A DNA stretch of 64,000 bases, from NCBI RefSeq assembly GCF_900115395.1, contig NZ_FOWE01000005.1, forward strand, positions 186,001 to 250,000. The letters are read 5' to 3'. Below are positions 1-9,346 of this stretch, piece after piece (position 1 is the stretch's first letter; each line of letters opens with the position of its first letter). The notes under the pieces were generated by a model that saw nothing but the letters and a program-made list of their open reading frames with translations, was not told the origin of the DNA and searched no databases. A program made the translations under genes and the position numbers. The DNA is from Geodermatophilus obscurus (lineage in GTDB: Bacteria > Actinomycetota > Actinomycetes > Mycobacteriales > Geodermatophilaceae).

Positions 1-194
1 ACCCGCCGCAGCGTCAGCGTGGACATGTCGTCGGCCATGAGGCCGGGCAGCACCAGCACGGGGTGCCCGTCCCCGGCCGGCAGCCGGGGGAGCAGCGGCC
101 GGGCCGCGAGGTAGAGGCCGTAGTCGGCGCACGCGCGGCCGACCTCGGTCAGGTACAGCGGCAACCCCGGGCCCTCGAACTGCTGTCGTGCCAC
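1..194 (-). CDS. alpha/beta hydrolase, N-terminal part only
   Basis: The gene begins at a GTG at 194 preceded by a GAGGAGG-type ribosome site and runs off the left edge of the window, leaving about 64 residues. The visible part contains a YLTEVGR-like segment followed by PVLVLPGLMADD, which matches the first strand and the oxyanion-hole loop of alpha/beta hydrolases. The nucleophile elbow and the His lie outside the window, so substrate cannot be guessed. It is divergent from the hydrolase starting at 429, and a palindrome lies between them. Confidence 0.7.
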   Translation of the reverse strand, partial: MARQQFEGPGLPLYLTEVGRACADYGLYLAARPLLPRLPAGDGHPVLVLPGLMADDMSTLTLRR

Positions 195-273
195 GTCGTC
201 CTCCTCGCCGGCCGTCCGTGGCCTCTCTTCGACCAGCGACCGCCGCCTCTCCCGGTACCACTGTGGAGCTACG

Positions 274-291
274 GTCACACCTGACTGTGAC
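274..291. promoter_or_regulatory. GTCACA-N6-TGTGAC palindrome, candidate operator
   Basis: A perfect 6-bp inverted repeat with a 6-base spacer lies in the 234-bp gap between two divergent hydrolase genes. Dyads of this size are typical of dimeric repressors such as TetR or GntR types. The 10-mer GACTGTGACA that forms its right half recurs at 2856-2865, just upstream of the fadD start. Regulator unknown. Confidence 0.35.
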
Positions 292-428
292 AGGACACGG
301 TAACGATCGTGGCGCAGACCACAGCCGTCCCGGGAGTCCCATCAGCACGGCGGCGGGCGGCCCGGGCGGGGGCGTGGAACCGTACGGACGGCGCCGCGCG
401 GGCGCCGACGGGGACAGGAGGACGGCGC

Positions 429-1340
429 GTGGAGCAGGCTCCCGGCACGAGCAGGACGATCGACCTCGGCGGTCCGGTGCACCTCGTGGACTACGGCGGT
501 GCCGACGACGGTCCCGCCGTCGTCCTGGTGCACGGCCTGGGCGGGTCGCACGGCAACTGGGACCTGCTGGCGCCGCTGCTGACGCCGTCGGCCCGGGTGT
601 GGGCGCTGGACCTGCCCGGCTTCGGCCGCAGTGAGCCCGGGGAGCGCCGGGCCACCGTGCAGGCCAACGTCGGGGTGCTGCAGCGCTTCCTGCGCGAGGT
701 CGTGGGGGAGCCGGTGGTGCTCGTCGGCAACTCGATGGGCGGGATGATCTCGCTGTTCACCGCGGCCGCCGCGCCCGACGCCGTCCGGGCGCTCGTGCTG
801 CTCGACCCGGCGCTGCCCGGCGGCCGTCGCCGGCTCGACCCGCTGGTCGCGGCCACCTTCGCCCTCTACGCAGTCCCCGGCATCGGGGAGCGGGTCCTGT
901 CGCTGCGGCGGTCCCGGCAGACCCCGCTGACCCGCGTGCGCACGATGCTGCAGCTCGTGGGCGTGGATCCGGACACGCTGCCGGCCCCGGTGGTCGACCG
1001 GGCGGTGACGCTGCTCGAGCAGCGCGGGGACGTCGCCGGCATGGACCGGGCGTTCCTCACCGCCGCCCGGTCGCTGCTGCGGATCCTGCTCGACCCGCGC
1101 CGCTACCGGGCGGCCATGGCGCGGGTGACCGCACCGGTGCTGCTCGTGCAGGGCGACGTCGACCGGCTGGTGCCCGTCGGCGCCGCCCGGGAGACCGCCC
1201 GGCAGAACCCCGGCTGGCGGTACGAGGAGTTGGCCGGGGTCGGGCACGTGCCGCAGCTGCAGGTGCCCGACCGCCTGGCCGGCCTGGTGCTCGCCTGGCT
1301 CGACGAGGTCGCCGTCAGCGGGTCCGCAGCTCGGTCTTGA
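429..1340 (+). CDS. alpha/beta hydrolase
   Basis: A 303-residue alpha/beta hydrolase. The strand leading to the oxyanion loop reads VVLVHGLGGSHGNW, the nucleophile elbow is GNSMGG, and the catalytic His lies in GVGHVPQL near the end, so the triad looks complete. The GTG at 429 was chosen because AGGAGG sits 7 bases upstream; the open frame extends further 5' but that part is low-complexity Arg/Ala sequence. Its 3' end overlaps the 3' end of the convergent fadD by 26 bp. The family covers esterases, haloperoxidases and C-C hydrolases, and nothing here fixes the substrate. The location next to lipid genes suggests a lipid-related ester, by inference only. Confidence 0.85.
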   Translation: MEQAPGTSRTIDLGGPVHLVDYGGADDGPAVVLVHGLGGSHGNWDLLAPLLTPSARVWALDLPGFGRSEPGERRATVQANVGVLQRFLREVVGEPVVLVGNSMGGMISLFTAAAAPDAVRALVLLDPALPGGRRRLDPLVAATFALYAVPGIGERVLSLRRSRQTPLTRVRTMLQLVGVDPDTLPAPVVDRAVTLLEQRGDVAGMDRAFLTAARSLLRILLDPRRYRAAMARVTAPVLLVQGDVDRLVPVGAARETARQNPGWRYEELAGVGHVPQLQVPDRLAGLVLAWLDEVAVSGSAARS

Positions 1341-2844
1341 GGACCTTCCCGCTGGGGCCCTTGGGCAGCTCCTCGATGACCAGCACCTCCCGCGGGTACT
1401 TGTAGGCCGCCAGCCGCTCCCTGCAGAAGCCGATGACCTCGGCCGGCTCGGCCGAGGCGCCCTCGCGCAGGCTGACGTAGGCCACGACCTCCTCGCCGAG
1501 ACGCTCGTCGGGCCGACCGACGACGGCGGCCTCGCGGACGGCGGGGTGGGCGTGCAGGACCTCCTCGATCTCGCGCGGGTAGACGTTGAAGCCGCCGCGG
1601 ATGACGAGGTCCTTCTTGCGGTCGACGATGTAGAAGAAGCCGTCCTCGTCCCGGTAACCGAGGTCGCCGGTGTGGAACCAGCCGCCCTTCATGGCCTCCG
1701 CGGTGGCGTCGGGGCGGCCGAGGTAGCCCTTCATGACGTTGTGCCCGCGCAGGACGATCTCGCCGACGTGGTCCGGGCCGGGCGGCAGCTCGCGGTCGTC
1801 GGCGTCGACGACGCGGACCTCGCAGCCCCACAGGCGCTTGCCGATGGACATGACCCGGCGGTCCTCGGCGCTGCGGTTGAACGTCGCGAGCGCGCAGGTC
1901 TCCGACAGCCCGTAGCCCTCGAGGACGGTCGCGCCGTAGGCCGCCTCGAAGCCCTTGATCACCTCGCCGGGGATGGACGCGCCGCCGGACACGCAGATGC
2001 GCAGGGAGGAGACGTCGCGGCCGGTCAGGTCGGCGTACATGAGCGCGACGAACATCGTCGGCACGCCGCAGAACACGGTGACCCGGTGCTGCTCCATCGC
2101 GTCGAGGACCGCGCCGACGTCGAAGCGCGGCACCAGCACGAGCGTCGCCGCGGAGCGGACGGCGCAGTTCATGACGCTGGACAGGCCGAAGACGTGGAAC
2201 AGCGGCAGCACCGCCATGGCGACGTCGTCGTCGCGGTAGGCGAAGGTCTCGGCGGCGACGGAGGCGGCCATGTACGCCTGGAAGTGGGTGAGCTCGGCGC
2301 CCTTGGGCTTGCCGGTCGTGCCGCTGGTGTAGATGACCACCGCGGTGTCGTCGGGGGACATCTGCTCGACGTCGGCCGGGTCGGCCTCCGCGCCGGCGGC
2401 GACCAGCTCGTCGAACGGGCTGGTGTCGGCGGGGGCCTCCGGCCCGCCGGGCGCGGACACCACGTACACGCGGACGTCCCCGGCCCCGGCCGCCCCCTTG
2501 ACCGCTTCCTCGGCGAACGCGTCGAAGGTGATCAGCGCCTTCGACCCGCTGTCGGAGAGGTGGTAGCTCACCTCGGGCGCCTTGAGCAGCGGGTTGAGGG
2601 GGACGACCGTCATCCCGGCCTTGAGCGCACCGAAGTAGGCCAGCACGAACTGCGGCACGTTGGGCAGCTGCAGCGCGACCGAGTCGCCACGGCCCAGCCC
2701 GGCCGCCCGCAGGCCGGCGGCGACCTGTCCCGACAGCACGTCGACCTGGCCGTAGGTCAGCGCCAGCGGGCCGAGGCGCAGCATCGGCTTGTCCGGCTGC
2801 GCGAGGGCGGACTCGCGCAGGATGGTGGCGAGGTTGAAGCTCAT
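1315..2844 (-). CDS. fadD: long-chain fatty acid-CoA ligase
   Basis: An adenylate-forming enzyme of 509 residues that activates fatty acids to acyl-CoA with ATP and CoA. The P-loop-like signature YTSGTTGKPKG, the GYGLSE motif, the HTGDLG motif and the hinge/C-terminal segment RGGFNVYPREIEE are all present, and the C-terminal lysine motif GPSGKVLKTELR closes the protein. The start is ATG at 2844 behind a run of six G. It is downstream of, and on the same strand as, the acyltransferase fusion, with a 74-base gap, so it may supply acyl-CoA to that pathway. Acyl chain length cannot be read from the sequence. Confidence 0.92.
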   Translation of the reverse strand: MSFNLATILRESALAQPDKPMLRLGPLALTYGQVDVLSGQVAAGLRAAGLGRGDSVALQLPNVPQFVLAYFGALKAGMTVVPLNPLLKAPEVSYHLSDSGSKALITFDAFAEEAVKGAAGAGDVRVYVVSAPGGPEAPADTSPFDELVAAGAEADPADVEQMSPDDTAVVIYTSGTTGKPKGAELTHFQAYMAASVAAETFAYRDDDVAMAVLPLFHVFGLSSVMNCAVRSAATLVLVPRFDVGAVLDAMEQHRVTVFCGVPTMFVALMYADLTGRDVSSLRICVSGGASIPGEVIKGFEAAYGATVLEGYGLSETCALATFNRSAEDRRVMSIGKRLWGCEVRVVDADDRELPPGPDHVGEIVLRGHNVMKGYLGRPDATAEAMKGGWFHTGDLGYRDEDGFFYIVDRKKDLVIRGGFNVYPREIEEVLHAHPAVREAAVVGRPDERLGEEVVAYVSLREGASAEPAEVIGFCRERLAAYKYPREVLVIEELPKGPSGKVLKTELRTR

Positions 2845-2918
2845 GGTCCCCCCAGGACTGTGACACGGGTTACACCCGGTCCAGTACCGCCACCACCCCG
2901 GCTCACACCTCCTGGGCG

Positions 2919-5873
2919 TCAGCCGCGGCCGAGCGCCACCACCTCGTCCAGCCCCGCCTGCAGGTCGGCCACGAGCCCGGCCGGGTCGGTGACGGCAGCT
3001 GAGTCGAGGTTCATCCCGATGCAGCACTGCGTCTCGTGCGACAGCAGCGTGATCATCGCGGCGCAGCCGGGCAGCGGGCCGAACGGGAACATCCGGGTGA
3101 TCCGCGAGCCGGCGATGTACACCGGGTGCGTCACCCCGGGCACGTTGGAGACCTGGACGTCGTTCGCGCTGGTCAGCCGCCCCGACACCGCGCCGATCAC
3201 CGGCGCCGGCAGCCAGCTCAGCGTGGGGGCGAGCAGGTCGTTGAGCACGCTGGAGCGCGCGTCGCCGCGCACGGAGAGGACGAACTCGCGGATCGTCCGG
3301 ATGCGCGCCGCGGGGTCGGGCTCGTCGAGCGGCGCGGCGAAGCGGGCGCCGGTGAACCGGTTGCCGCCCTCGGGCGCGTCCTGCGACCGCAGGCTGATCG
3401 GGATGCCGATGGCCAGCGTGCCCAGCGGCGCCCCGTGCCGCTGGTGGTAGCGGCGGAAGCCGCCGACCATCGCGGCCAGGAAGCCGTCGTTGAGCGAGCC
3501 ACCGGCCGCCTTCGCCCCGGCCTTGAGGTCGGCCAGCGCCACCTCGAGCACCTCGAGGTGCCAGTCGCCGCCGCGCGGGGTGAGCAGGGTGGAGCCCGGT
3601 CCCGGCGGGGTGAGGGTGCGCCCGGCCGAGCGGGCCGACCCCAGCGCCGAGGTGACCGCGCCCCACGGGTTGGCGCCGCTGGTGAGCGCGTCGACGCCGC
3701 GGCGCAGCACCGCCATCGGTGCCGAGCGGGCGGTGCCGACGAGCTGCTCGGTGAGCAGGCCGGTGCGCGAGACGCCGTCGCCGGGCGTGGGAACGGGTGG
3801 CTCGGGGCGCACCGGGTCGTGCTCGGCGGTGCGGCTGTGCAGCCTGCCCATGAGCTGCACCGCGCCCAGGCCGTCGGTGGTGCTGTGGTGGGTCTTGACG
3901 ACGTAGCCGGCGCGGCCGTCGGCCAGCCCCTCGACCAGCAGCGCCTGCCACAGTGGCCTGTCGCGGTCCAGCGGCGCGGAGACGAACTCCCCGACGACGT
4001 CGAGCAGCTGCCGCATCGAGCCCGGCTCCTCCAGCCGCACCCGCCGCACGTGCGCGTCGAGGTCGAGCTCCTCGACCGTCACCCACCGCGGCGTGCCGAT
4101 GCCGAGCGCCGGCTCGACGACGCGCTGGCGCATCCGCGGCACCATCCGCGAGGCCCACTCGTGCGCGGCGCGCAGCCGCTCCCACTCCGGGGCGGGCTCC
4201 AGCAGCTCCAGCAGGGCGACGTTGGCGCGCAGCCGCGGGTCGGCCACCTCGGCGCGCCACATCGCCGTCTCCAGCGGGTTCATCTCCGGCACGCTGCCCC
4301 AGTCCAGCGGCGGGGCGGGCAGCGGCGCCGCCTCCCCGGCGGTCGGCTCCTCGCTGACCACGGGGCGCTCGCCGCGGCCACCCCAGTCGGCCAGGGTGCG
4401 CAGGTACCGGTCGCGCACGTCGGCGACCCGCTCGTCGAGGTCGTCGACGGTCCACCCGTCGGTGGGGACCGGCGGCAGCACGCGCACCTGGACGACGCCG
4501 GGGGAGACGGTGGTGGCGCCGCGCCACATCAGCTCGCCGGTGTTGCGCAGCACGATCGGCACGATCGGCACGCCGGCCTGCATGGCGACGTGGAAGGCGC
4601 CCTTCTTGAACGGCGCCAGCGTCGGCGTCGCCGTCCGGGTGCCCTCGGGCGCCACGACCAGCGAGATGCCCTCCTTCAGGCGCTGCACCGCGGGCTCGAG
4701 CGCCCTGCGCGCCTGCTCGGGGTCGCCGCGGTCGACGAAGGCGACGTCGGCCAGGCGGAAGGCCAGCCCGAAGCCGGGTGTGCGGGCCAGCTCCTTCTTG
4801 GCCACGCCGGTGAACCCGCCGCGCAGGAGCTTGGCGAGCACGAGTACGTCGAGCTGGCTCTGGTGGTTGAAGAGGAACACCGCCGGGCGGGTGGCGAGGT
4901 GCTCGGCGCCCTGGACGTCGAGCCGGACGCCGGCCAGCGCGCTGCCGAGTTCACCCGCGAGGGTGATCCCCAGGTCGACCGCCTCGCGCCGGGAGCCGCC
5001 CAGGGCGCCGACGGCCAGGCCGGTGGCGAAGCCGCCGACCATGCCGCCGACGCCGGCCACGGTGCGGGCGAGGTCGACCGGCGAGGTGGTGCCGCGGCGG
5101 CGGAAGTGGGCCACCGGCCAGGAGTAGTGCCGCGCGGCGGCGGTCAGTCCGCGGCCGGGGTTGAGCGCGCGGGCCCGGCCGACGGTGCGCAGGAAGGGGA
5201 CGTCCTCGTCGCCGTTGGAGTAGGCGTAGCTCTGCAGCAGGTCGATGCCGTGCTCCTCGGCGAAGGTGCGCACGGCGGCGGCCTTGCCCTTGCGCCACAG
5301 CAGCGGCCCGCCGGGGCGGCCGGTGCACAGGCCGTCGACGATCTCGACGGGGGAGACCAGCACGTGCTCCACGCCCAGGGCGCGGGCGGCCGGCTCGACC
5401 TGGAACCGGGTGGCCGAGGAGGCCAGGACCACGGTGTGCCCGGCGTTGAGGTGCGCGGTGACCAGACGCCACGCCTCCGGGTACAGCGACCCGGCGATGC
5501 CCTGGACGAACAGCCGCTCGCCGAGCTCGAGCAGCTCGTCCTCGCTGCGGCCGGCCCACGCGCGCATGCCGGCGACGGTGAACCGCTCGAAGTCCTCCTC
5601 GGTGGTGACCCCGCGCAGCCCGTTGAGCAGCAGCTGGCCCAGCGCGTTCGGCGTCACCTCCAGCGAGCGCAGGTGGTGGCGGGCGAAGGCGGCCAGGGAG
5701 TAGCCGTCGATGACGGTGCCGTCGAAGTCGAAGAACGCGCCGATCCGCGGGCCCGGGGGCGCGGCGTCGACGTCGGCGATCAGCTGCTCCTCGGTCCAGA
5801 CCGCGCGCCTGGCCATCGCCGCGGCGTTCTCCCGCAGACCGCCGCCCGCCGTCGTCCCCTGGTCGGCCGTCAC
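2919..5873 (-). CDS. HAD-IB phosphatase / 1-acylglycerol-3-phosphate acyltransferase / WS-DGAT fusion
   Basis: One uninterrupted 984-residue protein with three domains. Residues about 45-250 form a HAD-IB phosphatase: DFDGT at 49-53, SS at 152-153, a Lys in RKGK near 195 and GDED near 221. Residues about 310-495 form a PlsC acyltransferase: NHQSQLD at 336-342 and EGTR at 410-413. From about 530 to the end is a wax ester synthase/DGAT with HHSTTDG at 662-668. In Mycobacterium tuberculosis the first two domains form one protein (Rv2483c) and the neighbouring Rv2484c is the WS/DGAT; here they are fused. The GTG start at 5873 overlaps the plsB stop (GTGA), implying translational coupling. Likely membrane-associated, making phosphatidate and then triacylglycerol or wax ester. 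The role of the HAD domain is not established. Confidence 0.9.
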   Translation of the reverse strand: MTADQGTTAGGGLRENAAAMARRAVWTEEQLIADVDAAPPGPRIGAFFDFDGTVIDGYSLAAFARHHLRSLEVTPNALGQLLLNGLRGVTTEEDFERFTVAGMRAWAGRSEDELLELGERLFVQGIAGSLYPEAWRLVTAHLNAGHTVVLASSATRFQVEPAARALGVEHVLVSPVEIVDGLCTGRPGGPLLWRKGKAAAVRTFAEEHGIDLLQSYAYSNGDEDVPFLRTVGRARALNPGRGLTAAARHYSWPVAHFRRRGTTSPVDLARTVAGVGGMVGGFATGLAVGALGGSRREAVDLGITLAGELGSALAGVRLDVQGAEHLATRPAVFLFNHQSQLDVLVLAKLLRGGFTGVAKKELARTPGFGLAFRLADVAFVDRGDPEQARRALEPAVQRLKEGISLVVAPEGTRTATPTLAPFKKGAFHVAMQAGVPIVPIVLRNTGELMWRGATTVSPGVVQVRVLPPVPTDGWTVDDLDERVADVRDRYLRTLADWGGRGERPVVSEEPTAGEAAPLPAPPLDWGSVPEMNPLETAMWRAEVADPRLRANVALLELLEPAPEWERLRAAHEWASRMVPRMRQRVVEPALGIGTPRWVTVEELDLDAHVRRVRLEEPGSMRQLLDVVGEFVSAPLDRDRPLWQALLVEGLADGRAGYVVKTHHSTTDGLGAVQLMGRLHSRTAEHDPVRPEPPVPTPGDGVSRTGLLTEQLVGTARSAPMAVLRRGVDALTSGANPWGAVTSALGSARSAGRTLTPPGPGSTLLTPRGGDWHLEVLEVALADLKAGAKAAGGSLNDGFLAAMVGGFRRYHQRHGAPLGTLAIGIPISLRSQDAPEGGNRFTGARFAAPLDEPDPAARIRTIREFVLSVRGDARSSVLNDLLAPTLSWLPAPVIGAVSGRLTSANDVQVSNVPGVTHPVYIAGSRITRMFPFGPLPGCAAMITLLSHETQCCIGMNLDSAAVTDPAGLVADLQAGLDEVVALGRG

Positions 5874-8119
5874 GGCTCCACCCCCACGCTCTCCCGCCGC
5901 GCCGCGGCGTCCAACTCGTCGATCACTCCTACTCGGCCGACGACGTCCCGGACTTGAGCGGCCCACTCCTGGCGGCGGCGGGCCAGCTCCTCCCGCCCGG
6001 GGTCGACCAGGTCGAGGTTGGCGGCCAGCCGCAGCGCGCTGGCGAACAGCTCGCGCGACAGCGACTCGGGCCCGTGCAGCCGGCCCTGCAGCAGCATCTG
6101 CTGGCCGACGCCGCTGCACTCGGCGAGGAACTCCGGCTCGGCCACGGGGGTGCGCGGGTCGCGGGCGGCCAGCCGCTCGGCCACGACGAGCTGCGCGTCG
6201 AGGAAGGAGCGCAGCACCCGGTGGGCCACCAGCAGCGGCGCCCGGCACAGCACGTCGCGGCCGTCGGCGGTCTCCCACGCCGGGTCGAGCCGCGCGAGCT
6301 CGGCGGCCAGCCGCTCGCGGTAGGCCTCGCGCTCGGGGAAGAAGAACTCGAACTCCAGGAGCTTGCGCAGGCGGGTGGCCTCCTCCCAGCGGTCGGCCGG
6401 GTCGCGCAGCATGACCAGCTCGGCGATCGCCCGGTCGACGACGTGGTGGACGGCGCTGTTGCGGTAGAAGGCGGCCACCAGGTGCTGGCCGCGCTCGATG
6501 GCGTAGACCGGCTCCTCGCCGCCCTCGTAGACGGTGACCACGCCCTGCTGGGCGAGCGCGGCGAGCACCCGCCGCACCCCGGTGGCGGTGCGCAGGGCGG
6601 CGCCGGAGTGCGGCCGGCCCTCCTCGGTGAGGTAGGCCAGCAGGGGCTCGAGCACCCGCTGCACCTGCCCCAGCGTGAGCGCGCGGTCCCGGACGCCGAG
6701 GAGTGCCAGGGTGACCAGCGCGGTCGCCGTCGCCGGGGTGACGGAGTTGATCCCGACGGCGACCTGGAAGGCTACCTTCTGCAGGGTCAGCCGGCGGGCG
6801 TCGGGGTCGGCGGGGTCGGCGCCGCTGCGCAGCGCCGCGGCCAGCGAGATGGGCTCGGCGAAGCCGACGTGCACGGTGCCCAGCGGGGTGCGCACCTGCT
6901 CGCGGATGTAGGAGGCCATCCACGACAGCCCCTCGCCGCGCTTGGCGGCCCCGCCCTGCTCGGCGGCCATGCCGGTGACCTCGCGCAGCTGGTCGTAGGT
7001 GATCGACACGGGGACCACGTAGGCGTCCTCGACCCGGCCGCGCTCGACGGCGTCGGCCACGTAGCGCAGCAGCCCGTGACGTGGCGGGCGCAGCTTCCCG
7101 GTGCGGGAGCGGCCGCCCTCCATGTACCACTCGAGGTTGAACCGCTTGGCCAGCAGGAAGGCGAAGTACTCGCGGACGGCGAGCTTGTAGACCTGGTCGT
7201 CGCCGAAGCTGCGCCGGATGAACACCAGCCCGGCGCGCTTGGCGATCGGGCCGACCGGCCAGAAGCGCAGGTTCTCCCCGCCCAGCACGTGGTTGCGCGG
7301 GAAGTCGTGGGCGGCGAGCACGTCGGCCAGCACCAGCGGGTCGACGTAGGAGCGGTGGCTGGGCAGGAACACCAGCGGGTGCCGCCGGTTGAGCTCCCGC
7401 AGGCCGGCGAGCCGGGCGGTGTCGGCATGCACGTCCCACGCGCGGGCGTGCACCGGCCGCAGCAGGGCGGTGAACAGCTCGACGGCCACCGGGTCCATCG
7501 CCGCGACCAGGCCGCGCAGGTCCTCGACCGCCTCGGCCATGACCTGCTCCTCGGGCAGCTCGAGCCGCTCGGCCAGCGCGGCGACCTCGCCGCGGAACTC
7601 CGGGCTGTACTGGATCGCCTCGGCCACGTGCCGCGGCACCTTCGCCCGGTCGCCGACCACCAGGCGCTCGGCCCGGTCCAGCGCCAGCTCCGCCTGGTGG
7701 ACGACGAAGGCGGCCAGCGAGCCGCTGCCGTCCCACCGGCGCGCCAGCTCGGCCACCGTCGCGGGCTCGGCGACGACGACGCGGGCGCGGTCGGGGTCGC
7801 GGCGCACCGCGGCGGCCTGCAGGGGCGCGGGCGGACGGCGCAGCAGCCAGGGGCGCACGTCGTGCAGCCGGCCGCGCCGCGTGCGTCCCGGGGCGGAGGC
7901 GGAGGGCCGGCGCGGGGCCCAGGCCACCCGGACCGCGGTCACCACGGTCTCCGGGACGGCGTCGGCGAGCGGCGCGGCGAGCGCGGCGCCGCGCATCGGG
8001 ACCACGGTCACCTCGTCGCGGTCGGCGGGGACCACGTCGGCCACCAGCCGCCGCTCCACCTCGCTGGTCACGTCGGCCAGCACGATCGTCGGGACGGCGG
8101 TGTCGACGAGCGGGTCCAT
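5870..8119 (-). CDS. plsB: glycerol-3-phosphate 1-O-acyltransferase (PlsB type)
   Basis: A 749-residue protein of the PlsB family, which transfers an acyl group to sn-1 of glycerol-3-phosphate to give lysophosphatidate at the membrane. The acyltransferase motif I reads HRSYVD, followed by FIRRSF, YMEGGRSRTGK and VPVSITYDQ in the family order. The length is a little under E. coli PlsB (about 800). ATG at 8119 follows GGAGAGAGG; an upstream extension of the frame has no good start. It is the first gene of an overlapping pair with the acyltransferase fusion, mirroring plsB2 (Rv2482c) beside Rv2483c in mycobacteria. Confidence 0.93.
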   Translation of the reverse strand: MDPLVDTAVPTIVLADVTSEVERRLVADVVPADRDEVTVVPMRGAALAAPLADAVPETVVTAVRVAWAPRRPSASAPGRTRRGRLHDVRPWLLRRPPAPLQAAAVRRDPDRARVVVAEPATVAELARRWDGSGSLAAFVVHQAELALDRAERLVVGDRAKVPRHVAEAIQYSPEFRGEVAALAERLELPEEQVMAEAVEDLRGLVAAMDPVAVELFTALLRPVHARAWDVHADTARLAGLRELNRRHPLVFLPSHRSYVDPLVLADVLAAHDFPRNHVLGGENLRFWPVGPIAKRAGLVFIRRSFGDDQVYKLAVREYFAFLLAKRFNLEWYMEGGRSRTGKLRPPRHGLLRYVADAVERGRVEDAYVVPVSITYDQLREVTGMAAEQGGAAKRGEGLSWMASYIREQVRTPLGTVHVGFAEPISLAAALRSGADPADPDARRLTLQKVAFQVAVGINSVTPATATALVTLALLGVRDRALTLGQVQRVLEPLLAYLTEEGRPHSGAALRTATGVRRVLAALAQQGVVTVYEGGEEPVYAIERGQHLVAAFYRNSAVHHVVDRAIAELVMLRDPADRWEEATRLRKLLEFEFFFPEREAYRERLAAELARLDPAWETADGRDVLCRAPLLVAHRVLRSFLDAQLVVAERLAARDPRTPVAEPEFLAECSGVGQQMLLQGRLHGPESLSRELFASALRLAANLDLVDPGREELARRRQEWAAQVRDVVGRVGVIDELDAAARRESVGVEP

Positions 8120-8268
8120 GTGCACCTCTCTCCGGGGTCTCCCGGGACTGCTCCGGCCCACGCAGGCCCCGTCCGGTCTCGTCCGGGGCCGCGGCCGGGG
8201 TCACGCCCGCGGGGACGCCGAGCCTGCCGGTCCGGCGCCGTCCGCGGAAGTGCTGGTCAGCTGCGTCG

Positions 8269-9276
8269 TCAGCCCGAGCGCAGCGTGGCCCGCAGGGCCT
8301 CCAGCCCGGTGTAGCGCGGGCGCCAGCCCAGCTGCTCGCGGGCCTTGGTGGTGTCCATGATGGCCGGGTGGCTGGCAGCCTCCACCCACTCGGCCACCGG
8401 CGGCAGGAACGGCAGCCGCGACACCGCCCGGGCGGCCAGCTGCGCGGGGGCGGCCGGCAGCGGCAGCGGGATCGCGCCGTACTCGCGCGCGACGTCGGCC
8501 GCGGTCAGCACGCCGTCGCCGGCGATGTTGTAGGCCCCGGGCGGGCCGGCCGCCACGACGCACTGCAGCAGCGCCTGCCCGACGTCGTCCTCGTGCACGA
8601 ACTGCAGCGGGATCACCGGGACCGCGACCGGCACCGGGACCGGCAGCCGCCGGGTGCCCTGCTCGGCCAGCTTGCGGCCCAGCGGCGCGAGGGGGCCGGG
8701 CAGCAGGTCCTTGGCGCCGAGGGTGTGCGGGCCCAGCACCACCGGCGGGCGCAGCAGGTAGAGGTCGATCTCCGGGTGCGCCTGGGCCTCGGCCTGCAGC
8801 AGCTGCTCGAGCTCGGCCTTCTCCTGGGCGTAGAACAGCCGCGCGGCCGGGCGCACCGGCCACTCCTCGGTCATGCCCACGGGGTTGTCCGGGTGGAAGC
8901 CGTAGGCGGCGACGGAGGAGGCGTAGACGAAGCGGCGCGCGCCGGCCGCGGCGGCCGCCCGGAAGGCGTTGAGCGTGCCGTCGACGTTGATCGCCCGGGT
9001 GGTCTGCCGGGAGGCGTTGCCGGTGATGAGGAAGGCAAGGTGCACGACGACGTCGGCGCCGGCGAAGGCCTCCCGCAGTGCGCCGGCGTCGCGGACGTCG
9101 CCGCGCCGGTACTCCATCTTCGACCAGCCGCGGTCGGCCGGGTCGAAGGGACGGCGGGCGATGCCCACGACCCGGCGCACGCGGTCGTCGTCCTGCAGCA
9201 GGGGGACCAGCCCCTCGCCGAAGGTGCCGGTGGGGCCGGTGACGGCGACGGTCAGGTCGGTCTGGGGAGCGGTCAC
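8269..9276 (-). CDS. NAD-dependent epimerase/dehydratase (SDR family)
   Basis: A 335-residue extended short-chain dehydrogenase. The N-terminal dinucleotide fold carries a glycine-rich loop TGPTGTFG about residues 14-21, the nucleotide-binding D/R position follows, and the catalytic pair appears as YAQEK in the middle of the protein. The C-terminal part is the small substrate domain. It starts at GTG 9276. It lies between plsB and a WS/DGAT gene on the same strand but is separated from plsB by about 150 bp, so operon membership is uncertain. Family members act on nucleotide sugars or steroid-like ketones; no substrate can be assigned. Confidence 0.85.
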   Translation of the reverse strand: MTAPQTDLTVAVTGPTGTFGEGLVPLLQDDDRVRRVVGIARRPFDPADRGWSKMEYRRGDVRDAGALREAFAGADVVVHLAFLITGNASRQTTRAINVDGTLNAFRAAAAAGARRFVYASSVAAYGFHPDNPVGMTEEWPVRPAARLFYAQEKAELEQLLQAEAQAHPEIDLYLLRPPVVLGPHTLGAKDLLPGPLAPLGRKLAEQGTRRLPVPVPVAVPVIPLQFVHEDDVGQALLQCVVAAGPPGAYNIAGDGVLTAADVAREYGAIPLPLPAAPAQLAARAVSRLPFLPPVAEWVEAASHPAIMDTTKAREQLGWRPRYTGLEALRATLRSG

Positions 9277-9346
9277 GCCGGTTCCGCTACCCGGGCCCCC
9301 GGCGGGGTGAACCAGGACCGGGCCGGCCGGGACCGGGCGGCCCGGC

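Noticed and set aside
2845..4527. An open frame on the minus strand that extends the fadD frame upstream, through the region of the fusion gene.
   Set aside because: The extension has an Arg/Ala-rich sequence typical of GC-rich shadows, while the other frame of the same strand encodes a well-conserved WS/DGAT domain. fadD has a natural ATG at 2844.
8120..8268. A possible small gene between plsB and the epimerase gene.
   Set aside because: Frames open here give only low-complexity residues and no start or ribosome site.
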